NCBI RefSeq assembly: GCF_014652475.1 | Contig: NZ_BMYW01000007.1 | Span: forward strand, 62,001 to 126,000 | Origin: Vogesella alkaliphila | Lineage (GTDB): Bacteria; Pseudomonadota; Gammaproteobacteria; Burkholderiales; Chromobacteriaceae | Direction of reading: 5' to 3' | Length of the DNA: 64,000 bases | Shown: positions 34,901 to 42,479 of the stretch, piece after piece | Layout: each line of letters opens with the position of its first letter | How positions within the stretch are numbered: position 1 is the stretch's first letter | Notes under the pieces: generated by a model | Told to the model about the DNA's origin: nothing | Database searches by the model: none | Seen by the model: only the letters and a program-made list of their open reading frames with translations | Translations under genes and position numbers: made by a program

Positions 34901-36751
34901 GTATTCGGCAACGGCATGCTGCTGTCCGAGCACATCTGCCTGAAGGCGGCGTTCAACCACCTGCACATCTTCCTGGATCCGACGCCGAACGCGGCGGCCA
35001 GCTTCGCCGAGCGTGCGCGCCTGTTCAACCTGCCGCGCTCCAGCTGGGCAGACTACAACCGCGAGCTGATCTCGCAGGGCGGCGGCATCTTCGAGCGCTC
35101 CGCCAAGTCCATCCCGCTGTCGCCGGAAGTGAAGGCCTGGCTGGAAACCGACAAGGACAGCATGGCGCCGAACGAGCTGATCCACGAAATCCTGAAGGCC
35201 AAGGCCGACCTGCTGTACAACGGCGGTATCGGTACCTACGTCAAGGCCTCGACGCAGAGCCACGCCGACGCCCGCGACCGCGCCTGCGATCCGGTGCGTG
35301 TCGACGGTCGCGACCTGCAGGTGCGCGTGGTGGCCGAAGGCGGCAACCTGACCTGCACCCAGCTGGGCCGTGTCGAGTTCGCGCTGTCCGGTGGCCGCAT
35401 CTGCACCGACGCCATCGACAACTCCGCCGGTGTCGACTGCTCCGACCACGAAGTCAACATCAAGATCCTGATGGGCGCGGTGATGCAGGCCGGCGACATG
35501 ACGCTGAAACAGCGTAACGACCTGCTGGCCGAGATGACCGAAGAAGTCGGCCACCTGGTGCTGCGCAACAACTACCTGCAGACCCAGGTGCTGGCGATCA
35601 ATCGCAGCCACGCCGCGTCGATGCTCAGCGCCCACTCGCGCATGATCAACCACATGGAGAAGACCGGCGAACTCAATCGCGAGATCGAGTACCTGCCGTC
35701 GGAAACCCAGATCAACGAGCGTCGCCTGGCACGCCAGGGTCTGACGCCGCCGGAAGTGGCGGTACTCCTGGCCTACGGCAAGATCTCGCTGGATCAGGCG
35801 ATCCTGGCGACCGACGTGCCGGACGACGCCGACTTCATGCCGGTGCTGGTGAACTACTTCCCGCAGCCGCTGCAACAGCGCTTCGGCGAGCAGATGCAGA
35901 AGCACCACCTGAAGCGCGAGATCATCGCCAACCAGCTGGCCAACCAGATCGTCAACCGCATGGGCGTGACCTTCGTGTTCCGCCTGCAGGAAGAGTCGGC
36001 GTTCTCCGCTGCCGACATCACCCGTGCATTCTGGATCGCCAGCCGCGTGTTCGACGCAGAGAGCCTGTGGACGCAGATCGAGGCGCTGGACAACAAGGTA
36101 TCGGCCGACCTGCAGGTCGACATGATGGTGATGGTGCGTACCCTGGTGGAACGCGTGGTGCGCTGGGTACTGCGCAACCGCCGTCCGTCCGGTTCGGTCA
36201 ACGCGGTCATCGCCCAGTACGGTGCCAAGGTGCAGGCGCTGCTGCAGCAACTGCCGCAGCTGATCAGTGCCGAGGTCTATCCGCAGGTTGCCCGTCTGGA
36301 AGCCCGCTTCAACCAACCTAACGTACCGGCCGCACTGGCCAGCGTGCTGGCGCGTCTGGAGTTCGCGGTACCGCTGATGGACATCATCGAGATCGCAGAG
36401 GGCAGCGAGCTGGCGCTGGACATCATTGCCGCCAACTACCTGCAACTGGGCCGCGACCTGCAGCTGGACTGGCTGCGTGCCGCCATCACCCAGCTGCCGC
36501 GCGACAACCGCTGGCAATCGCTGGCGCGCTCGGCGCTGCGCGACGACCTGTATCGTCAGCACCGCGAGCTGACGCGTCAGGCGCTGCACGAGGCGAGCGA
36601 AGCGGCCTTCGTCAACGCCTGGCTGGCGCAGCGCGCCGCCGATGTCGAGGCCTGCCAGCAGATGTTCGTCGAGCTGCAGTCGTTCGACGTGCTGGACCTG
36701 GCGATGTTGTCTGCCGGCATGCGCGAGCTGAACAACCACCTGCTCGCCTAA
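31949..36751 (+). CDS. gdhB: Large NAD-specific glutamate dehydrogenase (180-kDa class)
   Basis: The 1600-residue enzyme oxidatively deaminates glutamate to 2-oxoglutarate. It belongs to the GDH-180 class known from Streptomyces, Pseudomonas and Caulobacter. A long N-terminal region with ACT-like segments (about 1-700) precedes the catalytic part (about 720-1230). The catalytic part contains SKVARGGLRWSDR, MGSKGGFVGKQLP, GIGDMAGDVFGNGML, LFLDPTPNAAA-like and AEGGNLTCTQLGRVEFAL. A helical C-terminal region follows. Its position next to aot-argR fits: in P. aeruginosa this gene (gdhB) is arginine-induced through ArgR to dispose of glutamate from arginine breakdown. GAG-type ribosome site and a strong terminator are present. 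Confidence 0.95.
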   Translation: MSLTNKTEFVGLIADIQAVAEQKLADTERARLSSFIPLYFEETESEDLKTFSALDLFGAANAHLEFALKRAPGQLKSRIYNPDFERDGWQSTHSVIEIVNDDMPFLIDSIAMLLTRHNLNLHLLVHPVLSVGRDANGVIDALKRTEDRSLPLESFIHVQVDRISDPDALHALQQELEQVLTYLRCVVNDEPQMREVLAQLRADLDGIKGERAAEAAEAVAFLDWMGANHFIFMGYCDYDLVKRDGQDSLKIVKDSGLGFLKDQGGKEYSESFEALPPALRELAHQPQLIILNKSQSRSVLHRPAYMDFVGLKRFNSKGEVIGERRFLGLYTASAYQAAPKDIPLLRQKVASVISACDYVDNSYKAKTLAFVLESYPRDELFEIPVETLQPIVEGIVSLQERPRVRLFTRADRYHRYVSSLVYVPRDSFNTEIRLKIEKVLMSAFNGASAEFSVQISDSPLARVHYIIRVPAGQLPQFHEHEVENEIARVVRGWEEELHQLLLEAHGEEKGNLLFNRYRGAFPVAYREEFAARNAVLDIQLIEDAAVQHGLTMKLYRAFNRSHGYNLKLFRAGQPLGLSASLPILENMGVQVRDEHPYRIERNNATVWISDFGLELGTVAEAMQDELVQQNFQTLLAHVFARDVENDGFNRLALVAGLDWREISLVRALAKYLRQGGLTFSQAYIENCVAHYPQITRRLVKLFAARLHPSAFDDAAAANLQAELKDLLNDVANLDEDRILNGFLQVILATRRTNFWQKDAQGAFKSYISFKLESNAIPFLPQPRPMFEIWVYSPRVEGVHLRGSKVARGGLRWSDRMEDFRTEVLGLVKAQMVKNSVIVPMGSKGGFVGKQLPAPSDREAFMAEGIACYKTFISALLDVTDNLVTGQIIPPADVRRLDPDDPYLVVAADKGTATFSDIANGISEAYNFWLGDAFASGGSAGYDHKGMGITARGAWESVKRHFRHLGVNTQEQDFTVIGIGDMAGDVFGNGMLLSEHICLKAAFNHLHIFLDPTPNAAASFAERARLFNLPRSSWADYNRELISQGGGIFERSAKSIPLSPEVKAWLETDKDSMAPNELIHEILKAKADLLYNGGIGTYVKASTQSHADARDRACDPVRVDGRDLQVRVVAEGGNLTCTQLGRVEFALSGGRICTDAIDNSAGVDCSDHEVNIKILMGAVMQAGDMTLKQRNDLLAEMTEEVGHLVLRNNYLQTQVLAINRSHAASMLSAHSRMINHMEKTGELNREIEYLPSETQINERRLARQGLTPPEVAVLLAYGKISLDQAILATDVPDDADFMPVLVNYFPQPLQQRFGEQMQKHHLKREIIANQLANQIVNRMGVTFVFRLQEESAFSAADITRAFWIASRVFDAESLWTQIEALDNKVSADLQVDMMVMVRTLVERVVRWVLRNRRPSGSVNAVIAQYGAKVQALLQQLPQLISAEVYPQVARLEARFNQPNVPAALASVLARLEFAVPLMDIIEIAEGSELALDIIAANYLQLGRDLQLDWLRAAITQLPRDNRWQSLARSALRDDLYRQHRELTRQALHEASEAAFVNAWLAQRAADVEACQQMFVELQSFDVLDLAMLSAGMRELNNHLLA

Positions 36752-37164
36752 GTTTCCGTTTTACTACTCCCTTTGAAGCCGACCGCAAGGTCGGCTTTTT
36801 TTTGTTGTCGCTTTACGACAAACAACTGTTTGAATGCGTGGTGCAGGGCAGGGTTGGTTGCGGTGCACCAAATTCCATTTTTCCCGCGTATAGGCAGATT
36901 TGTTGCCAGAACGACCGGATCTTGCGCACCAACAAGGTGCTGTTCATTCCCATGTCTTAGAAAGGGGGATGACACGGCCGGACGGGGAAAATAATTTTTG
37001 CTTGTTTTATTAAACGGTGTGATTAAATTATTAGACGCTGGTTGAGCGCAGATTGACCGCCCCGGTATGCAGAACAAAAGCGCTTTACAGTCCAAGCGAT
37101 GCTGGTTAATCTGAATAAACTGAAACACAGTTCCGCATTGCGGAATTATAATGGAGAATACTGG
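36752..37164. other. Intergenic region before the polyamine-type ABC operon
   Basis: After the gdhB terminator these 413 bp are AT-rich around 36990-37040 and hold no convincing gene. An antisense frame (36748-37128) has no recognisable product. The promoter for the ABC operon should lie here, but no convincing -35/-10 pair stands out. TATAAT at 37147-37152 is too near the ribosome site to be the main promoter. Confidence 0.5.
36776..36803 (+). terminator. Intrinsic terminator of gdhB
   Basis: A 9-bp stem AAGCCGACC/GGTCGGCTT with loop GCAA is followed by eight T, 24 bp after the stop. Confidence 0.95.
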
Positions 37165-38280
37165 ATGGGCATCTCAACACCGGCCAGTGACACGCTGGTC
37201 AGCTTTCGTGGCGTGCAGAAGAGCTACGATGGTGAGTCACTGATCGTCAAGCATCTCGACCTCGACATCCGTCGCGGGGAATTCCTTACCATGCTCGGCC
37301 CCTCCGGCTCCGGCAAGACCACCTGCCTGATGATGCTGGCCGGCTTTGAAACGCCGACCCACGGCGAGATCCGTCTTGACGGCCAGCTGCTGAACAACGT
37401 GCCGCCGCACAAGCGCAACATCGGCATGGTGTTCCAGAACTACGCGCTGTTCCCACACATGACGGTGGCGGAAAACCTGGCCTATCCGCTGACCATCCGC
37501 AAGATGAACAAGAGCGAGATCGCCGAGCGCGTGAAAAAGGCGCTGGGCATGGTCAAGCTCGACGCGCTGGCACACCGCTACCCGGGCCAGATGTCCGGCG
37601 GCCAGCAGCAGCGCGTGGCGCTGGCGCGGGCGCTGGTGTTCGAACCGCAGCTGGTGCTGATGGACGAACCGCTGGGCGCGCTGGACAAGCAGCTGCGCGA
37701 ACACATGCAGCTGGAAATCAAGCACATCCACGAGAACCTCGGCATCACCGTGGTGTACGTGACCCACGACCAGGGCGAGGCGCTGACCATGTCCGACCGC
37801 GTGGCGGTGTTCAAGGACGGTGTGATCCAGCAGATCGATGCGGCCAACGTGCTGTACGAGGCACCGGTCAACTCCTTCGTCGCCAACTTCATCGGCGAGA
37901 ACAACACCCTGCACGGCGAAGTGGTTGACGTTGCCGGCCAGCACTGCGCGGTGCGTCTGGCCAGCGGCGAGGTGGTCAAGGCCTCGGCGATCTGCGTTGG
38001 CCGCAACGGCGAGCCGACCTCGATGTCGATCCGTCCGGAGCGCGTGCGCCTGAACCAGCTGGCGGAAGCCTGCGAAAACCGTCTCAAGGCCAAGCTGGCG
38101 GAATTCATCTACTTCGGCGACCACGTGCGCCTGCGCCTCGATGTCGCCGGCCAGAGTGGCTTCATGGTCAAGGTACCGGTCGGCGAGCTGGACAGCAGCT
38201 GGAAGGCCGGCGACATGCTCGATGTCGGCTGGATGGCACGCGATATCCGCGCGCTGGACTCCGCCATTGTCAGCCACTAA
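37165..38280 (+). CDS. Polyamine-type ABC transporter ATPase (PotA-like)
   Basis: The 371-residue ATPase has Walker A GPSGSGKTT, Q-loop MVFQNYALFPHMTVAEN, signature [14 protein letters not shown], Walker B VLMDEPLGALDKQLRE and the switch YVTHDQGEAL. A C-terminal TOBE domain follows (NTLHGEVVDVAGQ, SIRPERVRLN). This is the spermidine/putrescine (PotA) family. The start at 37165 has GGAG eight bases upstream; an earlier in-frame ATG at 37099 does not. It is the first gene of an operon with a binding protein and two permeases. Confidence 0.92.
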   Translation: MGISTPASDTLVSFRGVQKSYDGESLIVKHLDLDIRRGEFLTMLGPSGSGKTTCLMMLAGFETPTHGEIRLDGQLLNNVPPHKRNIGMVFQNYALFPHMTVAENLAYPLTIRKMNKSEIAERVKKALGMVKLDALAHRYPGQMSGGQQQRVALARALVFEPQLVLMDEPLGALDKQLREHMQLEIKHIHENLGITVVYVTHDQGEALTMSDRVAVFKDGVIQQIDAANVLYEAPVNSFVANFIGENNTLHGEVVDVAGQHCAVRLASGEVVKASAICVGRNGEPTSMSIRPERVRLNQLAEACENRLKAKLAEFIYFGDHVRLRLDVAGQSGFMVKVPVGELDSSWKAGDMLDVGWMARDIRALDSAIVSH

Positions 38281-38353
38281 AAAACAAGCCTGCCTACAGG
38301 CGTAAAAACCCCCACGTAATGCAAATGAGCAATACCCCCAGAGGAGAATGACA

Positions 38354-39394
38354 ATGACCAAGAAATACCTGCCACGCGTTGCTGTGTTGTCGGTTGCCAT
38401 GGCGCTGGCCGCCCCGGCAATGGCCAAGGACCTGACCGTGATTTCGTTCGGTGGCGCCAACAAGGACGCCCAGGTTGCGGCCTACTACCAGACCTTCGAA
38501 AAGGCCACCGGCCACAAGATCACCGCCGGTGACTACAACGGCGAAATGGCCAAGATCAAGGCCATGGTCGACACCAAGAAAGTCAGCTGGGATCTGGTGG
38601 AAGTCGAGTCGCCGGAACTGCTGCGTGGCTGTGAAGAGGGCATGTTCGAGAAGATCAACTGGGCGAAAGTGGGCAACAAGGCCGACTTCGTGAAACCGGC
38701 GGTCACCGAGTGCGGCGTCGGCATGTTCGTATGGTCCACCGCGATGGCCTACAACGCCGACAAGCTGAAAGTGGCACCGAAGAGCTGGGCCGATTTCTGG
38801 GACGTGAAGAAATTCCCGGGCAAGCGCGGCCTGCGCAAGGGCGCCAAGTACACCCTAGAGTTCGCGATCCAGGCTGACGGCGTGAAGCCGGCCGACGTGT
38901 ACAAGGTGCTGTCGACCAAGGCCGGCGTGGACCGCGCCTTCAAGAAACTGGACCAGCTGAAGCCGAACATCCAGTGGTGGGAAGCCGGCGCGCAGCCGCC
39001 GCAGTTCCTGGCCTCCGGTGACGTGGTGATGAGCTCGGCCTACAACGGCCGTATCGATACCGCGCAGAAGGAAGGCAAGAACCTGAAAGTGGTGTGGACC
39101 GGCAGCGTGTACGACGTCGATTCGTGGGCGATTCCGAAGGGTTCGCCGAAGGCTAAAGAGGCACTGGACTTCATCAAGCACGCCAGCCTGCCGCAATACC
39201 AGGCCATCTACTCCAGCAAGATCGCCTACGGTCCGACCAACATGAAGGCGATCCAGAAGGTGGATCCGAAGTCGGCATCCAACCTGCCGACCTGGCCGGC
39301 CAACCTGAAGAACGCCCTGGCCCTGGACGTGAACTTCTGGGTCGAGAATGGCGAAGAGCTGGAAGAGCGTTTCAACGCTTGGGCTGCACGCTAA
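38354..39394 (+). CDS. Polyamine-type ABC transporter substrate-binding protein
   Basis: The 346-residue protein has a signal peptide cleaved near AMAKD (about residue 22). A PotD/PotF-like fold follows: LTVISFGGANKDAQ, the WDLVEVESPELLRGC segment, VWSTAMAYNADKL and SSAYNGRIDTAQKEG. The family carries polyamines and related cations; the exact ligand cannot be told. GAGGAG fits the ATG at 38354 better than that at 38348. A perfect repeat-derived hairpin follows the gene. Confidence 0.9.
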   Translation: MTKKYLPRVAVLSVAMALAAPAMAKDLTVISFGGANKDAQVAAYYQTFEKATGHKITAGDYNGEMAKIKAMVDTKKVSWDLVEVESPELLRGCEEGMFEKINWAKVGNKADFVKPAVTECGVGMFVWSTAMAYNADKLKVAPKSWADFWDVKKFPGKRGLRKGAKYTLEFAIQADGVKPADVYKVLSTKAGVDRAFKKLDQLKPNIQWWEAGAQPPQFLASGDVVMSSAYNGRIDTAQKEGKNLKVVWTGSVYDVDSWAIPKGSPKAKEALDFIKHASLPQYQAIYSSKIAYGPTNMKAIQKVDPKSASNLPTWPANLKNALALDVNFWVENGEELEERFNAWAAR

Positions 39395-39416
39395 TCGCTG
39401 TCCTGGCAGCCTGACA

Positions 39417-39444
39417 CCGTTGCGGCCAACCCTGGCCGCAACGG
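39417..39444 (+). terminator. Inter-cistronic hairpin of two opposed repeat units
   Basis: CCGTTGCGGCCA and TGGCCGCAACGG form a perfect 12-bp stem with loop ACCC, 22 bp after the binding-protein stop. The left arm plus loop is a one-mismatch repeat copy. There is no T-tract. It probably protects the binding-protein message or attenuates the permease genes. Confidence 0.7.
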
Positions 39445-39514
39445 GGGACGGCTGCCGTTGTCTGCTGCCATGCGGCCCGGTCCCGACCGGGCTGCACTCA
39501 TCAAGTGTTTGCCC

Positions 39515-40777
39515 ATGTCCGAGACCATGACCATGAATGCGCCACTGACTGCCGCCGACGGCGAATCCCTGAAAGTCAAGCTGGCCCGCGAACGTCGCAA
39601 CAAGCAGCTGAAGGCTATCGCGCTGGTTGCGCCACTGGCGCTGTTCCTGTTGCTGACCTTCCTGGTGCCGATTGCCATGCTGCTCAAGCGCAGCGTGGAC
39701 AACCCGGAAGTCATTACCTATCTGCCGCAGACCTCGGCCGAAATCGCCGGCTGGGATCGGCGCGGCCTGCCGTCGGAAGCGGTGTTTGCCGCGATGGCAC
39801 GCGACCTGACCGTCGCCAAGGAACAGAAGACCGTTCCCGAAATCTCCAAGCGCCTGAACATGGACATCAGCGGCTTCCGCTCGCTGATCCAGCGTACCGC
39901 CCGCAAGATGCCGCTGGAAGTGGCCGCCGGCGAATCGGTGCGCGACCAGTTCATCGCGATGGACGAACGCTGGGGCGACCCCGACCACTGGCACGTGATC
40001 GCCAAGAACGCCAAGTCGTGGACGCCGTACTACCTGTACAGCTCGCTGGACCTGCGCGAAACCAAGGCCGGCATGCCGGAGCTGGCGCCGGAAGAAGAGC
40101 GCGCCTTCCTCAGCATCTTCGGCCGCACGCTGTGGATGAGCATGTGGATCACGCTGATCAGCGTGTTGCTGGGCTACCCGATTGCCTACTGGCTGGCCAA
40201 CCTGCCGGCGCGCAAGAGCAACCTGCTGATGATCCTGGTGCTACTGCCGTTCTGGACCTCGGTGCTGGTGCGCGTGGCGTCGTGGATCGTGCTCTTGCAA
40301 CAGGAGGGCCTGATCAACTCGGCGCTGATGGGGCTGGGCATCATCGGCGAGCCGCTGCAGCTGGCGTTCAACCGCACCGGCGTCTACATCGCCATGGTGC
40401 ACATCCTGCTGCCGTTCGTGATCCTGCCGGCCTACAGCGTGATGAAGAGCATTCCGCCGACCTATATGCGCGCCGCCATCTCGCTGGGCGACCACCCGTT
40501 CGCCGCGTTCTGGAAGATCTACTTCCCGCAGACGGTGGCCGGTGTCGCGGCCGGCGCCCTGCTGGTGTTCATCATGTGCATGGGCTACTACATCACCCCG
40601 GCCCTGCTGGGCGGCCCGCAAGAGCAGATGGTCAGCTACTACGTCGCGTTCTACACCAACGTCACCATCAACTGGGGCATGGCCGCGGCACTGGGCTCGC
40701 TGCTGCTGGTCGCCACCATGACGCTGTACGCGGTGTACAGCAAGCTGGTGGGTGCTAACAAACTGAGTCTGGGGTAA
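39515..40777 (+). CDS. Polyamine-type ABC transporter permease 1 (PotB-like, long first loop)
   Basis: This 420-residue permease is longer than PotB (about 280). The extra length is a hydrophilic segment of about 140 residues between helix 1 (ALVAPLALFLLLTFLVPIAML) and the next helices. The remainder (RTLWMSMWITLISVLLGYPIAYWL, then RAAISLGDHPFAAFWKIYFPQT) is a normal permease with the EAA-type loop. Similar long permeases occur in related transporters. The start is uncertain: ATGs at 39515, 39527 and 39533 are all possible and none has a strong ribosome site. Confidence 0.88.
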   Translation: MSETMTMNAPLTAADGESLKVKLARERRNKQLKAIALVAPLALFLLLTFLVPIAMLLKRSVDNPEVITYLPQTSAEIAGWDRRGLPSEAVFAAMARDLTVAKEQKTVPEISKRLNMDISGFRSLIQRTARKMPLEVAAGESVRDQFIAMDERWGDPDHWHVIAKNAKSWTPYYLYSSLDLRETKAGMPELAPEEERAFLSIFGRTLWMSMWITLISVLLGYPIAYWLANLPARKSNLLMILVLLPFWTSVLVRVASWIVLLQQEGLINSALMGLGIIGEPLQLAFNRTGVYIAMVHILLPFVILPAYSVMKSIPPTYMRAAISLGDHPFAAFWKIYFPQTVAGVAAGALLVFIMCMGYYITPALLGGPQEQMVSYYVAFYTNVTINWGMAAALGSLLLVATMTLYAVYSKLVGANKLSLG

Positions 40778-40780
40778 ATC

Positions 40781-41608
40781 ATGCTGCCAAACTACGCTTC
40801 CCCGATCGAGCGCATCTGGTTCTGGACCTTCCGCATCCTGTGCGTGTCGGTCCTGATCTTCCTGGTGTCGCCGCTGCTGGTGATCATTCCGTTGTCGTTC
40901 TCGGACAACACCTTCCTGCTGTACCCGATCGAGAACTTCTCGCTGCGCTGGTACCAGGAATTCTTCGGCAACGAGGTGTGGCTGAACTCGCTGAAGAACA
41001 GCTTCATCGTGGCGCCGGCGGCGACGCTGCTGGCGATGGCGCTCGGCTCGCTGGCCGCGGTCGGGCTGAGTTCCAGCAACTTCCCCGGCAAGTCGCTGCT
41101 GATGAGCATCCTGATCTCGCCGATGGTGGTGCCGGTGGTGATCGTCGGCGTCGGTTCCTACCTGTTCTTCGCGCCGCTGGGGCTGACCAACAGCTACCTC
41201 GGCCTGATCCTGGTACACACCGCGCTGGGCGTGCCCTTCGTGGTGATCACCGTGTCGGCGACGCTGGGCAACTTCAACGTCAACCTGATCAAGGCCAGCG
41301 CCAACCTCGGCGCCAACCCGCTGACCACCTACCGCCGTGTGGTGTTCCCGCTGATCGCGCCGGGCGTGATCTCCGGCGGCCTGTTCGCCTTCGCCACCTC
41401 GTTCGACGAGGTGGTGGTCACCCTGTTCCTGGCCGGTCCGGAGCAGTCGACGCTGCCACGGCAGATGTTCGGCGGCATCAAGGAAAACATCAGCCCGGCG
41501 ATCGCCGCCGCGGCCACGGTGCTGATCCTGTTCTCCATCGCGCTGCTGCTGACGCTGGAATGGCTGCGCGGCCGCGCCGAGAAGATGCGTACCGCGGTCG
41601 AACACTGA
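40781..41608 (+). CDS. Polyamine-type ABC transporter permease 2 (PotC-like)
   Basis: The 275-residue protein has about six membrane helices and the EAA-type loop KASANLGANPLTTYRRVVFPLIAPG. It starts three bases after permease 1, so the two are translated together and should form the heterodimeric channel. SFDEVVVTLFLAGPEQSTLP is a family block of PotC/PotI. A strong terminator follows the operon. Confidence 0.93.
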   Translation: MLPNYASPIERIWFWTFRILCVSVLIFLVSPLLVIIPLSFSDNTFLLYPIENFSLRWYQEFFGNEVWLNSLKNSFIVAPAATLLAMALGSLAAVGLSSSNFPGKSLLMSILISPMVVPVVIVGVGSYLFFAPLGLTNSYLGLILVHTALGVPFVVITVSATLGNFNVNLIKASANLGANPLTTYRRVVFPLIAPGVISGGLFAFATSFDEVVVTLFLAGPEQSTLPRQMFGGIKENISPAIAAAATVLILFSIALLLTLEWLRGRAEKMRTAVEH

Positions 41609-41628
41609 TCCGGGATGCTGTTGCAGCC

Positions 41629-41660
41629 ACGCCCGTACCTGCCGGTACGGGCGTTTTTTT
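41629..41660 (+). terminator. Intrinsic terminator of the polyamine-type ABC operon
   Basis: An 11-bp perfect stem ACGCCCGTACC/GGTACGGGCGT with loop TGCC is followed by seven or eight T. Confidence 0.95.
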
Positions 41661-41743
41661 TGCTGCGCTGTGCCGCCTGTAATAATTGAAACACGCGGCA
41701 CGGCGATTTCTGATAAAGAAGAGCAAAACAGGAGGCAACACAG

Positions 41744-42472
41744 ATGGAGCACGTATACCGCATTCTGGTCGTCGATGACGAAGAGGACGTCCGCGAGTGG
41801 CTGGCCAGCCTGCTGCAGGAAGTCGGCTACGTGGTGGACGGGGTCGCTGACGGCAAGGCCATGCGCGCGGCGCTGGCCGAGCGGGCGTATGCGCTCTTGG
41901 TGCTGGATTTGCGGCTGCGTGGCGAGGACGGCCTGCAACTGGCGCGCGAGTGGCGGCAGAAGTCGGCCATTCCCATCATCATGATGAGCGGCAAGGGCGA
42001 CGAAACCGACCGCGTGCTCGGGCTGGAAATGGCGGCGGACGACTATCTGACCAAGCCGTTTTCCGGACGGGAGTTCCTGGCCCGCATCCGGGCCGCACTG
42101 CGCCGCACCACCGAGCTGTCGCGCCCTGCCTTGCCCAGGCAGGACGAGGCGCACGAGTGCTACCACTTTGCCGGCTGGACGCTGGACCTGACCGGGCGCA
42201 CCCTGCAGCAGCCGGACGGGCAGGGCTGTGCGCTGACGCAGGGGGAGTTTGCGCTGCTGGCGACGCTGGTGCGTCACCCCGGTCGCGTCTGGAGCCGCGA
42301 ACAGTTGCTGGAACACACCCGTGGTCTGGATACCGAGGTGTTCGACCGTACCATCGATGTGCTGATCCTGCGCCTGCGCCGCAAGATCGAGCCCAATCCG
42401 CGCTGCCCGCAGCTGATCTGTACCGAACGCGGTGCCGGTTACCTGTTCAAGGCCGGCGTCAGCCGCAGCTGA
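41744..42472 (+). CDS. OmpR/PhoB-family response regulator
   Basis: The 242-residue regulator has a receiver domain (ILVVDDEEDVREWL, phospho-acceptor Asp55 in VLDLRLRGEDG, MMSGKGDETDR, Lys in YLTKPF). An OmpR-type winged helix follows (LTQGEFALLATLVRHPGRVWSREQLLE, DRTIDVLILRLRRKIE). It is five to eight bases upstream of a hybrid histidine kinase, its likely partner. The pair lies just ahead of the alpha-glucoside genes and may control them (inference from position). Confidence 0.94.
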   Translation: MEHVYRILVVDDEEDVREWLASLLQEVGYVVDGVADGKAMRAALAERAYALLVLDLRLRGEDGLQLAREWRQKSAIPIIMMSGKGDETDRVLGLEMAADDYLTKPFSGREFLARIRAALRRTTELSRPALPRQDEAHECYHFAGWTLDLTGRTLQQPDGQGCALTQGEFALLATLVRHPGRVWSREQLLEHTRGLDTEVFDRTIDVLILRLRRKIEPNPRCPQLICTERGAGYLFKAGVSRS

Positions 42473-42479
42473 GGCGATG

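Noticed and set aside
32396-36739. A 1447-codon open frame on the minus strand opposite gdhB
   Set aside because: It is a GC-driven shadow of a clearly conserved gene, with low-complexity His/Gln/Val-rich translation and no domain. The same holds for the long antisense frames opposite ccoNO (5705-7954), copA (56019-58643) and pepN (10311-12866).
36748-37128. A 126-codon minus-strand ORF after gdhB
   Set aside because: It spans the gdhB terminator and an AT-rich promoter region and its translation matches nothing I know.
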